Assembly (NCBI GenBank): GCA_023512835.1
Contig: CM042085.1
Location: forward strand, 45,370,189-45,434,188
Direction: 5' to 3'
From: Taxillus chinensis
Lineage: Eukaryota; Streptophyta; Magnoliopsida; Santalales; Loranthaceae
Length of the DNA stretch: 64,000 bases
Shown one piece after another: positions 44,315 to 56,135 of the stretch (within the stretch, counting starts at the first letter, position 1; each line of letters starts with the position of its first letter). The position numbers were made by a program, and so were the translations under genes. The notes beneath the pieces are model-generated. The model saw nothing but the letters and a program-made list of their open reading frames with translations. It was not told the origin of the DNA and did not search any database.

Positions 44315-46677
44315 TGTAAGGACCCGTGTTTGAGGGGTTCTTGGAGTTAGCCTTGAGTAAGAGACCTTGTCTTAGAGAATGAACATCAGAATAGTGAGGT
44401 GTTAGTCGAATGGAGAATTTTGACTATACTTGGGCTGATTTTGGAGTTTGAGGCCCTGAGGGGTATTTTGGGAATTTCATATATATTTAAATATCCCAAT
44501 TAACATTTATTTGAGAGATTTATTTTAAATATTTGTTGGGCTTAATGATTTGGGATGTTGAGCTTAAGAGATGGGTTAGAAAACCAATGCCTTGGGCTTT
44601 TAGATGCTGGGCTTAAAATTAATCAAAACTACGTCGTTTTGATGTAGGGATTCACTTAATTAAAACTACGTCATTTTAATTATGTAGGAAAATATATAAA
44701 GAAAAAGGGCTTGAGAATTAGGGGATTTCTCATTCTAAAACCCTAGCAGCCGTCACCCCTTAGAGAGAGAGAGAGAGAGAAACACGGCGAGAGAGGGAGA
44801 CTGCCGGAAAGAGGGAAACACGACATGAGATGGCGAGGACGATCCAAGGCCGGCGATCCAAGGTCGGACGGGAGCCCGGAGACGTGATTGCTAGAATACA
44901 ACGACCAGTTGAATTCTCTGACTTTGAGGTAGGGATTCGTTGTCAACCCTTGTACCTCCTCCAAATTTCACCTGTTGTGATTTTCATCTGTTGTGATTCT
45001 TCTCTCAACCCCAATTCTGAATGAGATGATTAATATATATATAAACATGTAGACGCGTGTGGGATTAATATGAGATTTTTAATATATATAACTGAAAATA
45101 ATTGAGTTGGATGCCCCGGATTTGTCTGGATGGGTAGTTTGGCATGAGTGTAGAGGCTAAAATTGAAAATAGGCCTTGTATTCCAGGTTTAAAACTTAAT
45201 AACTCACAAACTAACCGGAATTTGAGGTGGGTTCTTTAGAGAGAAGTCTTTAGAATAACAAAACAAAGAAAACTGTGCAAAAACATGGCTGCACGCCATA
45301 TTGCACGCCATATCCCCATATGGCGTGCAGGTCCAAATACCCTGAGAATTTACCCCAGACTTCCTTGAGATGTGTAGAAGGTATGGAGCTAAAAATACCC
45401 CTACACGCCAATTGGCCCATATGACGTGCATCCTTCATTTTGCCTCTTTTGGCTGCCCCATTTAGCCAGAAGTCCTTTGTGTGGAAAATAGAGTGATCTG
45501 AATGATGTCCATGAGTTGAGTTTGCCTAGAAACTTGCCAAAACAGTTCAAAAACACTTACATAGGTACAACTGTAAACTGTGAATGTTATTGAGAGTGTT
45601 GCTGCACTGGATGAGCTGAGTGCACTGTTGAGTTATTTTGTTATGCCTGAGTTGTGCTTGCTAAGCTATATTAACATGTTTGTATTGAGATATATTGTTA
45701 AGTACCTTGTACTGAGTGGGATGTACACCTGAGTTGCATTACTGAGATATACTTGCGCTTGAGCTGTGTTTACTGAGATGTACTGTGATGTACTTGCTGA
45801 GATGCTGTGAATTTGTGATTGAGTTTGAGTACCCAAATGCATGTGGGTTGAACTGAGTTATGGGCCAGGCACAATTACTGGACCCTTTGAGATTTGGCTA
45901 AGACTGCGGTCCTGAGTCTCGGTGTAGCACTCACGACGGTGGGCTAAGTCTGCACCCATTCCTGAGGGTAGGTATGGCGTCTGAGGAGGTGATGGCCATA
46001 CCTGACTCGGGTGGAAAATGTTGCATTGGTGACCATGCAACATTCGTCTGGATGTGGTATGTCATGTCACCGTGGTGGCGGGGTGTCCTCTGCCCTCCAG
46101 TGTGGGCACAAGTAAATGGTGTGTTACTGGGTGATGTGTGCTGTTTAGTTTTAGGCACTACACGAACACAAGCATACACTTGTCATGCATGTTGTAGAGT
46201 GGGACGGGTCTGGGAAGACTTGAACCCTACTAAGCTATGGTTTGCTCACCCCTCCTATAAACTGTTCTTCTGCAGGGTCTAGCAAACGGTAGGTGAAAGA
46301 GCTGTGGTGGTAGGCTACTAAGTTTGAAGACTTATTATATATTTTATTACTTTTGTGGACCTGTGTTTTATGGTTTGGATTGTTTATAAACAATATATTG
46401 CGGTTTGATGGGAGTTTTTCCCAGTTGAGTTGTAATAAATTTGGAACTCTTCTTGAGATGTAATAGTTTGAGATATGTTTATTGTTTGATCTATGTTTCT
46501 GTGCGTGGTTTGGGATCAGGAGCATGCCCCGTGGCATGTTAGCCTGGTTGTACAGATTTGGGATAGCACCCGTGACATAAGTCCTTTGTAGGTGCTTGCA
46601 CCAACCCTTTGACCCTTCGGGTGCGGGCATGGGCATTCACTACCCATTTCCAAGTGAGAGGAAATTGGGGCGTGACA
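44315..46677 (+). mobile_element. 3' LTR of T3
   Basis: 2363 bp. It keeps two palindromes (44622-44643, 44659-44680) before TATATAA at 44693. A perfect hairpin with 12-bp TGCACGCCATAT arms and a CCCC loop is at 45302-45329. It otherwise matches the 5' LTR with mostly transition differences. Confidence 0.92.
44622..44699 (+). promoter_or_regulatory. 3' LTR promoter copy of T3
   Basis: Two palindromes 37 bp apart, the second decayed to ACGTCATTTT, then TATATAA at 44693-44699. Confidence 0.6.
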
Positions 46678-48430
46678 GTGACGGCTGCAGCACCTGAAGA
46701 GAACCCTAAACCTAAAACAAGGAGTCTTCACCTCTTTATATAGACAACTCAAAACCCAAAACGGCGTAGTTTTGATTAAATGAATCCCAGCATCAAACCG
46801 ACGTAGTTTTGATGACAGACTACAACCTTTTTGCAACCACATAGGACAAAGCACTCATAATTTCACTAAGGTCATTTAGCAAAAGAGGATCAGAACAACA
46901 AAACAAGGGTAATGGAGGCTGCACGTGAGAAAGGCCCTTCTCACAGGCACCTCCAAATGCTCTAGAATTCTACCACAAGCCTGGGAACAACATCAAGAAG
47001 GCTCCCATGCAAAAATCCCACTACACGTGAAAAGCCCTTCTCACGTGCATACTCACGTGCACTCCCTATTGGGCTCAAACTTTACCTCTTGCTTGCTTAT
47101 CAACATACAAGATGATTTAGCCAAAGTGTGTGGAAATAAAACTCCCTAAAACCCAACAATTTCCACCTAAAAAGGCAAAACTGACTAACTCCTCACATCC
47201 CAAAATACGGGTCATTACAGCATTAAATGCTGATCCCAAAAAAGAGAACGCCCAGATTAAGCCCATACGAATTGCTATCATTCTCTCAATATTTTGCCCC
47301 AATCTCTCCACTCTCCCACGTTTTCTACCGAAAACCCAGAAAAATTTGTTTTTAATCTTCTCTCAACTCCACACATCACTGCAATCTCCAAATCAAAATC
47401 CCAACTGATTTTTGCCATTTGCGCTACTGGAACTTAGTGATTTGGTAATTCGAGCGGGCGACTGTCATTGCAAACAAGGATTCAAACGAAAGTCCGGTGT
47501 TGAAGCCCCAAAGTCGGTTCTGTATTATTACTTCTTTTAGCTTATGTATATTCATATTTTACGTAATACTTAGTGTTTTCCTGTATGGCTTTTTATGTTG
47601 TTGGGTATATGTTGTATTTTTCTTGTATTTTTCTCTTTTTTATGTTGTTGGTATGTGTTGTATTTTCCTTGCGTTTTGTATATGTTGTATGTTGTAATAT
47701 GTAAAGTAGAGTAAAAACATAAAAAAAAAAAAAGCAAGGAGAGGCATGAAAAGGAAAAGAGAAAAAAAAAGATGGAAAAAGAGGGTAGCTTTATTTTTAT
47801 ATTATTTGTGGATGTCATACTCACACACTTCACATTTATTTTGATATGTGTGTGCATTTAGTTATAGTGAAAAAAACACAAATATGCATTTTTAAGTTTT
47901 AACTTGTGGTTCAATTCTTTCAAAACAAAAAAAACAACAAAAAGAGAGTTTTCACAAACCAAAAAAAACAACAAAAAAGCAATAAAAAAATTTTAACACA
48001 AAAAATATTTTCAAACCAAAAACAAAAACAAAAAATAATAATAAAACCTTATGATTTCATTTCCACTTCAAATAAAAAGCAAAACAAAACTTTTAGGATT
48101 CCCTTTACAAATTTAAGATAAATTAATTTTAAACATAACTTTGACAAATAATTTAGCTAAATAAAAAACATAAACTTTAGAAAAACAATAATGTCTTCAC
48201 TCAACCAAAACAGTGAAAAACAAATAGAAACCTCCTCCTCCTATAGGTACCGAAAAGGCGTTGTAGAGGTGCTAATCTTTCCCTACACGTAACCAACCCC
48301 CAAACCTTTATCTCTGGTAACATAGACCACCCAAATTTTAGGTGACCAATTGCACCCTCAAAAGTAGTTAGTGGCGACTTTATACAATTTCATCATTCGG
48401 TTGCAGCTTGGACAAAAACCGGTGATGACA

Positions 48431-48959
48431 GCATTAATGTGGGACATTCCCACATTAACAAAGTTCAAAATAGTGATTTTTTGTAATTGGTTATGATGCA
48501 TAGTTAGTGTAGTATGACTTTACACCCATAGTTTGAGCCTTTTGGTGGCCTAGAGTGTTTCAAACTATGCTTATAAGCCCAAATCCTTCCAACCTTTTCT
48601 CAAATTAATATGTTGGACAGGTGTTTGACTCACTATCCTAGTGCACACACTAATTGGTGGGCAGATGTCTAGATCACCACGTGATATTCCCATAATAATT
48701 TGCAAGTTGTTGGAGGCAGGGTTAATTTGAACCCTTAACCTCCTTTTAGATAATACTTGCAAGAGTGTTATCTCTAACTGGTTCGGAGACATAATATTAT
48801 AAATAGTAAAAGCATCAAGTCAGATGTATCAAATTCACTGTTTTACTATAATTTTTGTTTTTAAACGGTAAGGATTTTATATGTAAAATTTTCGTGTCTT
48901 TCTATTTCCTAATTAGTTTCCCCCCACAGTGCTTAATAATTGAATGATATGCTAGTATG
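48431..48959 (+). other. Intergenic sequence with 25-base hairpin
   Basis: Directly after the Tat LTR a perfect hairpin has 10-bp TTAATGTGGG arms and an ACATT loop at 48434-48458. The rest is AT-rich with no coding signal or recognised repeat. Confidence 0.5.
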
Positions 48960-49953
48960 TAAGAGCAACTCCAACCCACTATATATTATTTGCATGTAGA
49001 CATTAAAACTTACATTTTTTGCTCCAATAGACTTACTATATCACTCTTCAGATCTAAAAATTTCTATAGTGACTCTTCACATTTGAAGAGTCATTGTTCA
49101 TTATTCACATATTATTTTATTATTTTTTAGATTTCTCTCTCCTCCCTCGTTTCTCTCTCAACGCTCTCCCATCTCTCTTTTCTGTCAATGCCCTAGCAAT
49201 ACCACCACCGTACTCTCACAGTCTCACAGTTTTGGATCTCGATCGGCGCTGCCTCCTCCTCCTCGTCGTTGTCCCACTATTGCTCCTCGCCTTCCTCTGT
49301 CGATCCTGCGCGACCCCTGGCACGATTCGGCTTTGCATGCGGTGGCTCAGATCGGCCCTCGGCGGCGGCTCTGACCTTGCTTGGCGCTACCTCCTCCTCG
49401 TCGCCCTCCCACTGTCGCTCCTCGCCTTCCTTTGTCGATCTTGCGTGACCCCTAGCACAGTTCGGATCTACGTGCGGCGGCTCAGATCGGCCCTCGGCGG
49501 CGGCTCTGACCTTGCTCGGCGCCGCCTCCTCCTCCTCGTTGCCCTCCCGATGTCGCTCCTCGCCTTCCTCTGTCGATCTTGCATGACTCCTCCTGGCACG
49601 GTTTGGATCTGTGCGCGGCGGCTCAGATCGTCCCTTGGTGGCGGCTCTGACCTTGCTCGGCGGTGGCGGTGGTTCTCTCCTGTCTCCGGCGACCTCGGCT
49701 GGCTATTTCGTGGTCCCTGACCCCCCCCCCCCCCTCTGCTCAGTTCGCACGGCGCTCCTGCTTGGCCCTTTCTGTCCACGGCGGCGACTACTAAGAGATG
49801 GGCGGCGGTTTAGGTTAAAAAAATATTATTTTAATCTAAATATATATAAAATAAAGAATATTATTGGAGTTAAATTTTAAAATTGACTCTCTACATGTAA
49901 AATTTTCTTTACATGTAGATAAAATATACAGAGTGCTCTTGGAGTTGCTCTAA
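48960..49953 (+). mobile_element. PIF/Harbinger-type TIR element with GC-rich insert (Pack-MITE-like)
   Basis: Perfect 12-bp terminal inverted repeats, GAGCAACTCCAA at 48963-48974 and its complement at 49939-49950, are flanked by TAA on both sides (48960-48962, 49951-49953). Imperfect TIR similarity extends further inward (GCATGTAGA/TACATGTA words). A 3-bp TAA duplication fits PIF/Harbinger. The AT-rich ends enclose about 670 bases of GC-rich, gene-like sequence, unlike an ordinary MITE. No transposase is present. Confidence 0.7.
49240..49665 (+). repeat. ~130-bp GC-rich tandem repeat, three units, inside the TIR element
   Basis: Units begin near 49250, 49390 and 49515. Each has CTCCTC(G)TCG, TCGCTCCTCGCCTTCCT, TGTCGATC, then GGCGGCTCAGATCG and GGCGGCTCTGACCTTGCTC. 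The repeat keeps one plus-strand frame open (49094-49720) with repeated LLAFLCRSC-like words. I take this frame as a by-product of the repeat, with low confidence. Confidence 0.75.
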
Positions 49954-50420
49954 CACTCATTAATTCATTGCAACGTTTGAGAATTCACATTTGAGAAATG
50001 GAAACTAGTTGTTAAATGGGTTTGAACCCGAAGCGCAATCAGGATTTTATTGGCGTAGGTACGTCTGATGAAAAAAAATAAGTAATGATCATGTTTTGCA
50101 GCTCCAAATAAATCTTGGTAATGTGGAGTAATGATCTTTATACAAATAGGGAAAAGGACAAAAAAAAATAGTGGCCCTGTAGAGCATCCGTGCTAGGATA
50201 GGAGAACCAAACCAATAAACACGTTTACACGCTCACACAAAACCATATATTAGACGCTCGCGTAAATTGAAAGAAAAAATAAGTGCAAAGAGAACATATA
50301 TTAAAGTTATGATGATAATATATCCTTGTAATCACAAACAAGTGATGAATTAGAGAAAATTTGGTAAAAAAAGGGAAACACTGGATGTAGCGGAGAGGGC
50401 CGTGCATGCATATTTTCCTC
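49954..50420 (+). other. Intergenic, downstream of the PP2C gene
   Basis: AT-rich sequence with no recognised gene or repeat. It separates the TIR element from the 3' end of the PP2C transcript. Confidence 0.5.
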
Positions 50421-50679
50421 TTTATTTATCTTCTGCTCCATTCTCTACTCTCCCATGCATGCATGTGCATGCATGCATGTTTCTCTCTGTTCGTCCCTGT
50501 CAGACCAACCCAATTCCTCCATTTAAATCATGCCAGAAATGCTACCACTCCATAAAATTCTTTGCTTGTAAGTCGTCTCTCTCTCTCTCTTTCTCTCTAC
50601 ACTTTTCCTTTCCCTTTAGATATCTTCATCTTTCGTTTTTTCCATTTTTTAGATACTGATCTCTGTCCATACAACTTCA
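50421..50679 (-). other. Probable 3' UTR of the PP2C gene
   Basis: On the minus strand an AATAAA lies at 50426-50421, 254 bases past the stop codon, and is a plausible polyadenylation signal. A (GA)n run (RC of 50577-50600) and a run of ATGCATGC words (50454-50480) lie between. Transcript ends are not shown. Confidence 0.45.
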
Positions 50680-53443
50680 TCAGCATTGGACTCCAGCGTC
50701 TTCGAATTCCTTTACCTGTTTCAGGAGGTTGGCCCCACTGCCGTACCGGGGGAGATTCACGATGGAGTCTGGTATGGACTCGCCGTCCACCGCCGATCCC
50801 CCCACCCCGGAGTCGACTTCCACTTCGCTGCTCGCGAAATCGTGGTCAACCACGACGCCGCCGGAAAGAGTAGAGGCGCCGTTCTCTGGCATGCTTCTCA
50901 GCACCTGTGCACCCTCCTCCAAACCAATGCCAGGCTGCTGCGGCTGTGTTGGCGTTGCGTGCTGAGGCGGAGGCTTCAGGAAGAGGCAGATGACCGCACA
51001 GTCGTCGAGCCTGGAGGAGGGATGCTTCGTTCTCCAGGCTCGCACTGCGAACTGCACCAGCCTCCTCGCGGCCACCGATCGTCTCTTCGCTGTGGCCACG
51101 ATCCTCATCACCTCGTCGTTAGTCAACACATCCCATACCTTACAAAATTACAACACACACATTATAGTCTTAGCAGACAAAACATTTTTTTTTAAAAAAA
51201 AAGGGTTTAGTTTTTGGCATACGTACCCCATCGGTTGCGAGGACGAGGAACTCGTCGCGGGCTGTAATTTTACGATAAGAGATCTGAGGTACGGAGATGA
51301 GGCCATATTCTTTGAGGCAGAAGTCTCCGAAAGCTCTGGCCATCGCGAGTCCCGGGCAGTTCTCCTCCGGCATCCACACTCTCAACACATCTGGCTCCTT
51401 CTGCAGCGCAAACACTCGTCCTTTCCGTCTCTTTATTCTCTCTGCTTCTTCTGTTAATTTTCAATTTTTCAACCACCATTTCCAGAAGTGTCAATATTTG
51501 TTTTTATACTAAAAAAGCTCATATATATATATAATAAAAACTATAAACACAAAAGCCCATCCGCTAGTCCAACCCTGGCTAACCAAATGGGCAATGAATC
51601 TCATTCAATAGCGTTAATTGTTTAACAATTCTACTAACAATTTGTATGGTTGTATCTGAGCTGATGCTATTAGTCTATATGTTTGTTTCTTCATAGAAGG
51701 GTAAATATCAAGGAGGCAAGACAGCAAATGATTAAAGAAAATGCACTAGCTATTGATTTTTAATGTCTATTATAACAGGTATTGCATACAACATACATTC
51801 TAAACCTACTAAAAACGAATTAAAGCAGATAGACGCTAATTTTCAAATATATAGTAACTAATGACAAAAGTTTTTTTTTAATTAGTTATGTATTTTGGAT
51901 AGAAAATGGCATGCTTACTTGGAAGACTTGGCTTCAAGTCGACCGTGAGCTGCAGTGGGAGGAGCTGGTTTCTGGAGCCCCTGGTGAATAGCACTGCACG
52001 TGAATCCCCCAAGTTGCCTATGATTAAGTCCTTGCCCTAAATTATAATATTTTTCCAAAAACATGCATATTAATCTTTGGAATACATTCATAACTATAAT
52101 ATATATCGGCTAAGAATTTAACATATAAAGAGCTCCTAAGAACCTTTTTAAGGACGGTGACGGCAGTTGTGCCACTGCAATAACTATCGATGCTGGAGTC
52201 GACACTGAGATCTCTATCCATCTCCTTGAAGGACTTCTCGAAATTGTTTTTCCATGAGCTAACAAATGCTCCATAATCATCAGGACTATGCCTACCACCA
52301 TTTCCATTCTTGTCATGATCTTCATAATTATTCATATCAATCTCGCTGTTACTTCCATATCCAGCCTTGCTGTTTCCTCCACGGTTGCCGACGTCCTCAT
52401 CTTCTCTTCTCATCAAGTCATCAAGAATTTGTGTGTCGGTTTCGTCGTCCACAGCCAATTCATTGATAGATGCCACCGCTGCAGCCGCCGCCGATGACGT
52501 CGCTGCCTCGTAGACGGAGGAGAGCTTCATAGGCAAGTTATCGCGGATGTGTCGCGCCACCTTGTGCCCCGATGGACCATGCCCGTCAAATACGGCACAA
52601 AATGTTGTATCATGCTCGCCTCCGAAATTCTGTACATATGTGATTTTCAATTTTATTTTGAAATTTGGAGTTCTTTGTTACAAAATCGAAGAAATTTTAA
52701 GAAGAGTTCATCTACGTGGATAAAATTCTTGCGTTAGTTTTTTATCAAGCATTTCGTACATATGCACCTGATGCACGCGTGTTACAAGCATTTCGTGCAT
52801 GAGAATAAAACAGATCCTTTGAGATCCGAGTTTATGACGAAAATAGAAAGAAAAAAAATGGTAATTTTAGGTACAAACCGGGATTATGTAATTTTTGAGT
52901 AATCGTGACAACGTGATAGCTTATCAATTCATCGGAAAAGAGAAAAAAAAAAAAATCATAGCCCTTTAATACCTCGCGATAACGCGAAGATACCGCGAGC
53001 CGTTGTACAAATATTTATTCAAAGAAAAAATAAAAATAAAATTTAATATTAATTAAATTGATAAATAAATCATGCTTATATATATATATATTATATGTGT
53101 GTATGTATTTGTCGAAGTAATAATAATGTTTGATAAAAGAATAAATATTTAAACGGTTATGAATTTTTCTTTTTCATCAACACGAAAAAAACTTAAAAAT
53201 ATAATGTGAAAGTACCTCCCAAACGGTCATGGCATCTTGATTGACTCCTTTATGGCCTTGGTGGGTGAACATGGAGGTGAGGGTGGAAGAGCCTTTCAAT
53301 CTGACGCGAGCACCGCCTTCCCCTTCCCGTACATCGTCTTCCTCTTCGTATTCTTGCGGTCTTTTCTTTTCTGGTAAGGCGGCACTCCCTGCATTGGCCG
53401 TGAAACCATCGAACCTCTCATCCTTTGTGCAACACGCTCCCAT
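50680..53443 (-). CDS. Protein phosphatase 2C (PPM family), five exons, 504 aa
   Basis: Exons on the minus strand are 53443-53216, 52629-52144, 52036-51919, 51450-51227 and 51138-50680; all introns fit GT...AG and the phases join without a break. The protein is a metal-dependent Ser/Thr phosphatase. The start MGACCTK fits N-myristoylation at Gly2 with nearby cysteines for palmitoylation, suggesting membrane attachment. Domain motifs in order: QDAM (~70), DGHG (91-94), GNLGDSRAVL (from 245), PGLAMARAFGDF (310-321), ATDGVWD (349-355) and LDDCAV (396-401). The metal-binding Asp91, Asp351 and Asp398 are kept. An acidic, Asn/Asp-rich insert (~120-195) interrupts the catalytic domain early. It resembles plant clade E PP2Cs; that subgroup call is tentative. 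No disabling change was found. Confidence 0.9.
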
Positions 53444-54685
53444 CCCCGAGACTGGCCTCCACAATCGATATTTTTATAAATGAATAAACAATCATTAAAT
53501 ATATAACGATTGGTTTCCCAGAAAACGAAGGAAAAGAAAATTTAATAATTGGATAAAACTCTAGCCATATAGCTAGCTAGAATATTGTTTTTATCTCTTT
53601 CCCAGGAAGAGCAAGACGTACGGATATGGGATGGCGACGCAAATCGCCACGAAATTAGGATCCCTCAATGAATCATGTTGGTGGATCGATCTCTTTTGTC
53701 GAGAATGAGCAGTACATATATATGGCTTGAAGCATCCACGCCCGGACAATATTTTGTAAATATTCAAATAACTAAATGACGGAGTTCTCCTCCTCCAATC
53801 CTCCTCCCATAACATTCATTTTCTCTGATAATGAGGAGAGAGAGAATGAAAGATAGAGGGTGGGGACGCCGTATCGCATGTGGTCTCGGCCACTTTCTTT
53901 TTATTTTCTTTAAAATTCTGTTTTCACCGTCATGTTTCTAATTTTGTTTTGTTTTTGACCCGAAAACGAAAAAAAAACAACTATATTTGTGGCTTTTCCT
54001 GAAATAGAACGATCAAGTTAAAAGAGGTTGAGAGCAACGGCTGTACAACCAGAAGCTTCCCCTGCATGTGCATATATCCATATTTGACCAGAGGCTTGGA
54101 AACGCTTTTCTTGCATACCTGGTAATTGCTTTTTTGCCTTTGAAGGGTCGTTAAAAATAAAATAAAATAATGGATGATATCATTTATCAATGGATTACGC
54201 AAACAAATATGCAGATGCAGTTATCTACGAAAGTACATGTGCATGGAGGAATGTGTGCGCCGGGAAAAAAGTGGCTGAAATAATTTTAAATTACTTGTGT
54301 TTAATATTTTTTAAAATAATATCATTTAATCAAATTAGCTATAACTATTATATTAATTATTTGTCACTATCAGAATTTTTGTTTTAGTTTCCTTTGATCT
54401 TGTTCGTTAAGTATAGCTTTACAAGTTAGGAGACATCGAATAGTTTTATCCTGCCTTTGGGCTCATCAAGAATTCAGCTCCAACTCTTGATCAACTTGTG
54501 TAAGAATGGCAAAATATTTTCTTCAACGTCAAATCTGTGACTAGAGGTGTGCCTCCAACCTCAAATGGATTGACACATTTAAACACCCAAAGGGTTCTAT
54601 CCATTCTCGTATATGAACTATCTCAAACCTTCCGTTACGTACTAACTATGTTTCCAAATTGCCCCTCCCCACGAGTACTACCGAT
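53444..54685. other. Upstream region of the PP2C gene, then intergenic
   Basis: The bases next to the ATG are presumably promoter and 5' UTR. ATATATATG near 53713-53723 (minus strand, ~275 bases upstream) is a possible but weak TATA box. The rest is AT-rich with no gene or repeat recognised. Confidence 0.4.
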
Positions 54686-54901
54686 TCAAGGTGTGCCACA
54701 AAGAGATGTCTGGAAACTTGTGGCGTGATATCCTTCATAATTCAATCTTTGTAATGCCCTTGTTACAATTGTTGGCATCATTTTCCTATAGGCTATGACA
54801 TCCTCACCTTCAACTTTTTCACAAATGAAGAGAACCATATCAATATAGTTGATGTTGGGTGTTAACTCAATATATAGACTAATATGCATAAAATGGGGCA
54901 T
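54686..54901 (-). pseudogene. Hypothetical 71-codon fragment
   Basis: An open minus-strand stretch contains EGEDVIAYRKMMPTIVTRAL followed by LNYEGYHATSFQ. It has the composition of real protein but no start or partner exon that I can place. I do not recognise the family; it may be a transposon or decayed gene fragment. Confidence 0.25.
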
Positions 54902-54949
54902 TAAATTACTCTATCATATTTAAATAATTAAATTGAAGAAACCAATAGG

Positions 54950-55720
54950 GGAACATTAGCAGTGGAAAGAAACATGCGCAACTTCAAAATTTAGAAGATA
55001 CGGATAAAACTCTATATAATTTGAATTGAAATTACTATTTGTATATTATAACATGTTACAGAAGATAAGTCATATAGTCAAATCCTAGATCACGATAAAG
55101 AGATATGGAAAGGAACATACCCAATCAATTACAAGTGTTTCCAAATGAGCGACCAAGGATAGAATACATAATCTTGATCCGGATCATCGTGAGTGATGAC
55201 TATAGTCTTGATAAATAATATAGAAGTCTGAAAGTATTCCAAAGATCTGAAATAAGACAAAGAATCACTTGGTACAACTAAAATCTCTCATTCAGAAGTT
55301 TCATTGACTTGGCTTAAGCTAAAGACGAGAATCTTAAAGACTCAGTATAAGGGAAGAAGACCCGGTATAAGGACAAAAGGATCTATATAAGCCAATGTTC
55401 GAGTATAAATCTAAGTTCCATATATGACACTAATCAAGTCTCAGTTTAAACAAAAGAAGTTTTGGTATAAGAAAACAAGATTCGGACGAACATCTCAAAG
55501 ACTCGATATAGGCACTAAAGATCCGGAATAAGGAATCAAGTCACGAGTTAAGCAAACCAAGACTTGGTATAAGCATCCAAACCTCGGAATAAGCAAAAGG
55601 TGTCTCAATTGAAGCATCGGAGTCATGGATTGAGCAATCAAAGGCTCGGTATAAGCTCACATACTCGGATTAACCCCTCAAGGCTTGAAAATGACTTGCA
55701 CAATCTCAATGTAAGAAGAG
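54950..55720 (-). mobile_element. Copia-like LTR remnant, minus orientation
   Basis: Its reverse complement matches parts of 58753-60053 by eye, including TCAAATTATATAGGGTTT-like sequence near the end and repeated CTTATTCCGAG/CTTATACCGAG words. The two form a diverged inverted pair about 3 kb apart. No coding region is present. Confidence 0.45.
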
Positions 55721-55829
55721 ACACACTCATTAAAAACCTTAACGACATCTTACATGTGGATTTCTTAGATGTGTCAACATGGTTATTAATACAACACTAC
55801 ATGCAAAAGGGTTTATACTGAAGGAAATT

Positions 55830-56135
55830 TTTTGTGGGTACCATTTTTGTGGGTATAGACCCTAGAAGCTATTCCGACGGAAGGTGTTTCCATTAGTAAA
55901 AACCTTATTAGTATATAGTCTATACGAATGCCAAATCCGCCTGTATAAACCCAGGATCTATTCCAATGGAATCTTTTTCGTGGATATAGACTAGGATTTA
56001 TTCCAACAGAAGCCTTTTCCGTGGGTATAAACCCAAAGTCTATTCCAACAAAAAGTTCGTCTTTATAGATATAGAATTTATTCCCACGGAAACTTTTTTC
56101 GTTGATTTAAATCTTACCTTTGTAAACAGATAATT
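55830..56135 (+). repeat. ~58-bp degenerate tandem repeat, about five units
   Basis: Units contain GTGGGTATAGACCC and CTATTCCAACGGAA-like words. TTCCAACGGAA words in both directions suggest subterminal repeats of an old DNA transposon. Ends could not be placed. Confidence 0.5.

Larger units (their letters stand above)
36595..46677 (+). mobile_element. Complete Tekay-type chromovirus T3 (10.08 kb)
   Basis: LTRs at 36595-38915 and 44315-46677 enclose the primer site, gag-pol with chromodomain and polypurine tract. Target repeats are GCGAC (36590-36594) and GTGAC (46678-46682), one transition apart. The LTRs differ mostly by transitions and by one 37-bp unit. The coding region has few indels but several stops of C-to-T type. 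Confidence 0.92.
35399..47224 (-). mobile_element. Minus-strand chromovirus solo LTR, split by T3
   Basis: Parts 35404-36594 and 46683-47219, about 1.7 kb. On the minus strand it begins TGTAATGACCCG at 47219 and ends at 35404 with TGACA decayed to TGATA. Target repeats are ACATT (35399-35403) and GCATT (47220-47224), one transition apart. It contains a TATA box (46735-46742) with ACGTAG palindromes at 46755-46776 and 46792-46813, and ~38-bp tandem units (35895-36085). T3 is inserted at its (CT)n run. Confidence 0.8.
35129..48430 (+). mobile_element. Tat-type LTR (copy C), split by nested insertions
   Basis: The left piece is 35129-35403, matching the middle of the Tat solo LTR. The right piece is 47220-48430, ending ACCGGTGATGACA. 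The interrupting unit is the minus-strand solo LTR at 35404-47219. The start of this LTR is missing because LTR D replaces it. The right piece has CTCCTCCTCC, CTTCCCTACACGTAACC and GTGGCGACT in the same order as 15080-15240. Confidence 0.8.

Noticed and set aside
49094..49720. 208-codon open frame near the PP2C gene
   Set aside because: It coincides with three tandem GC-rich units inside a TIR element; kept as a captured fragment, not as a gene.
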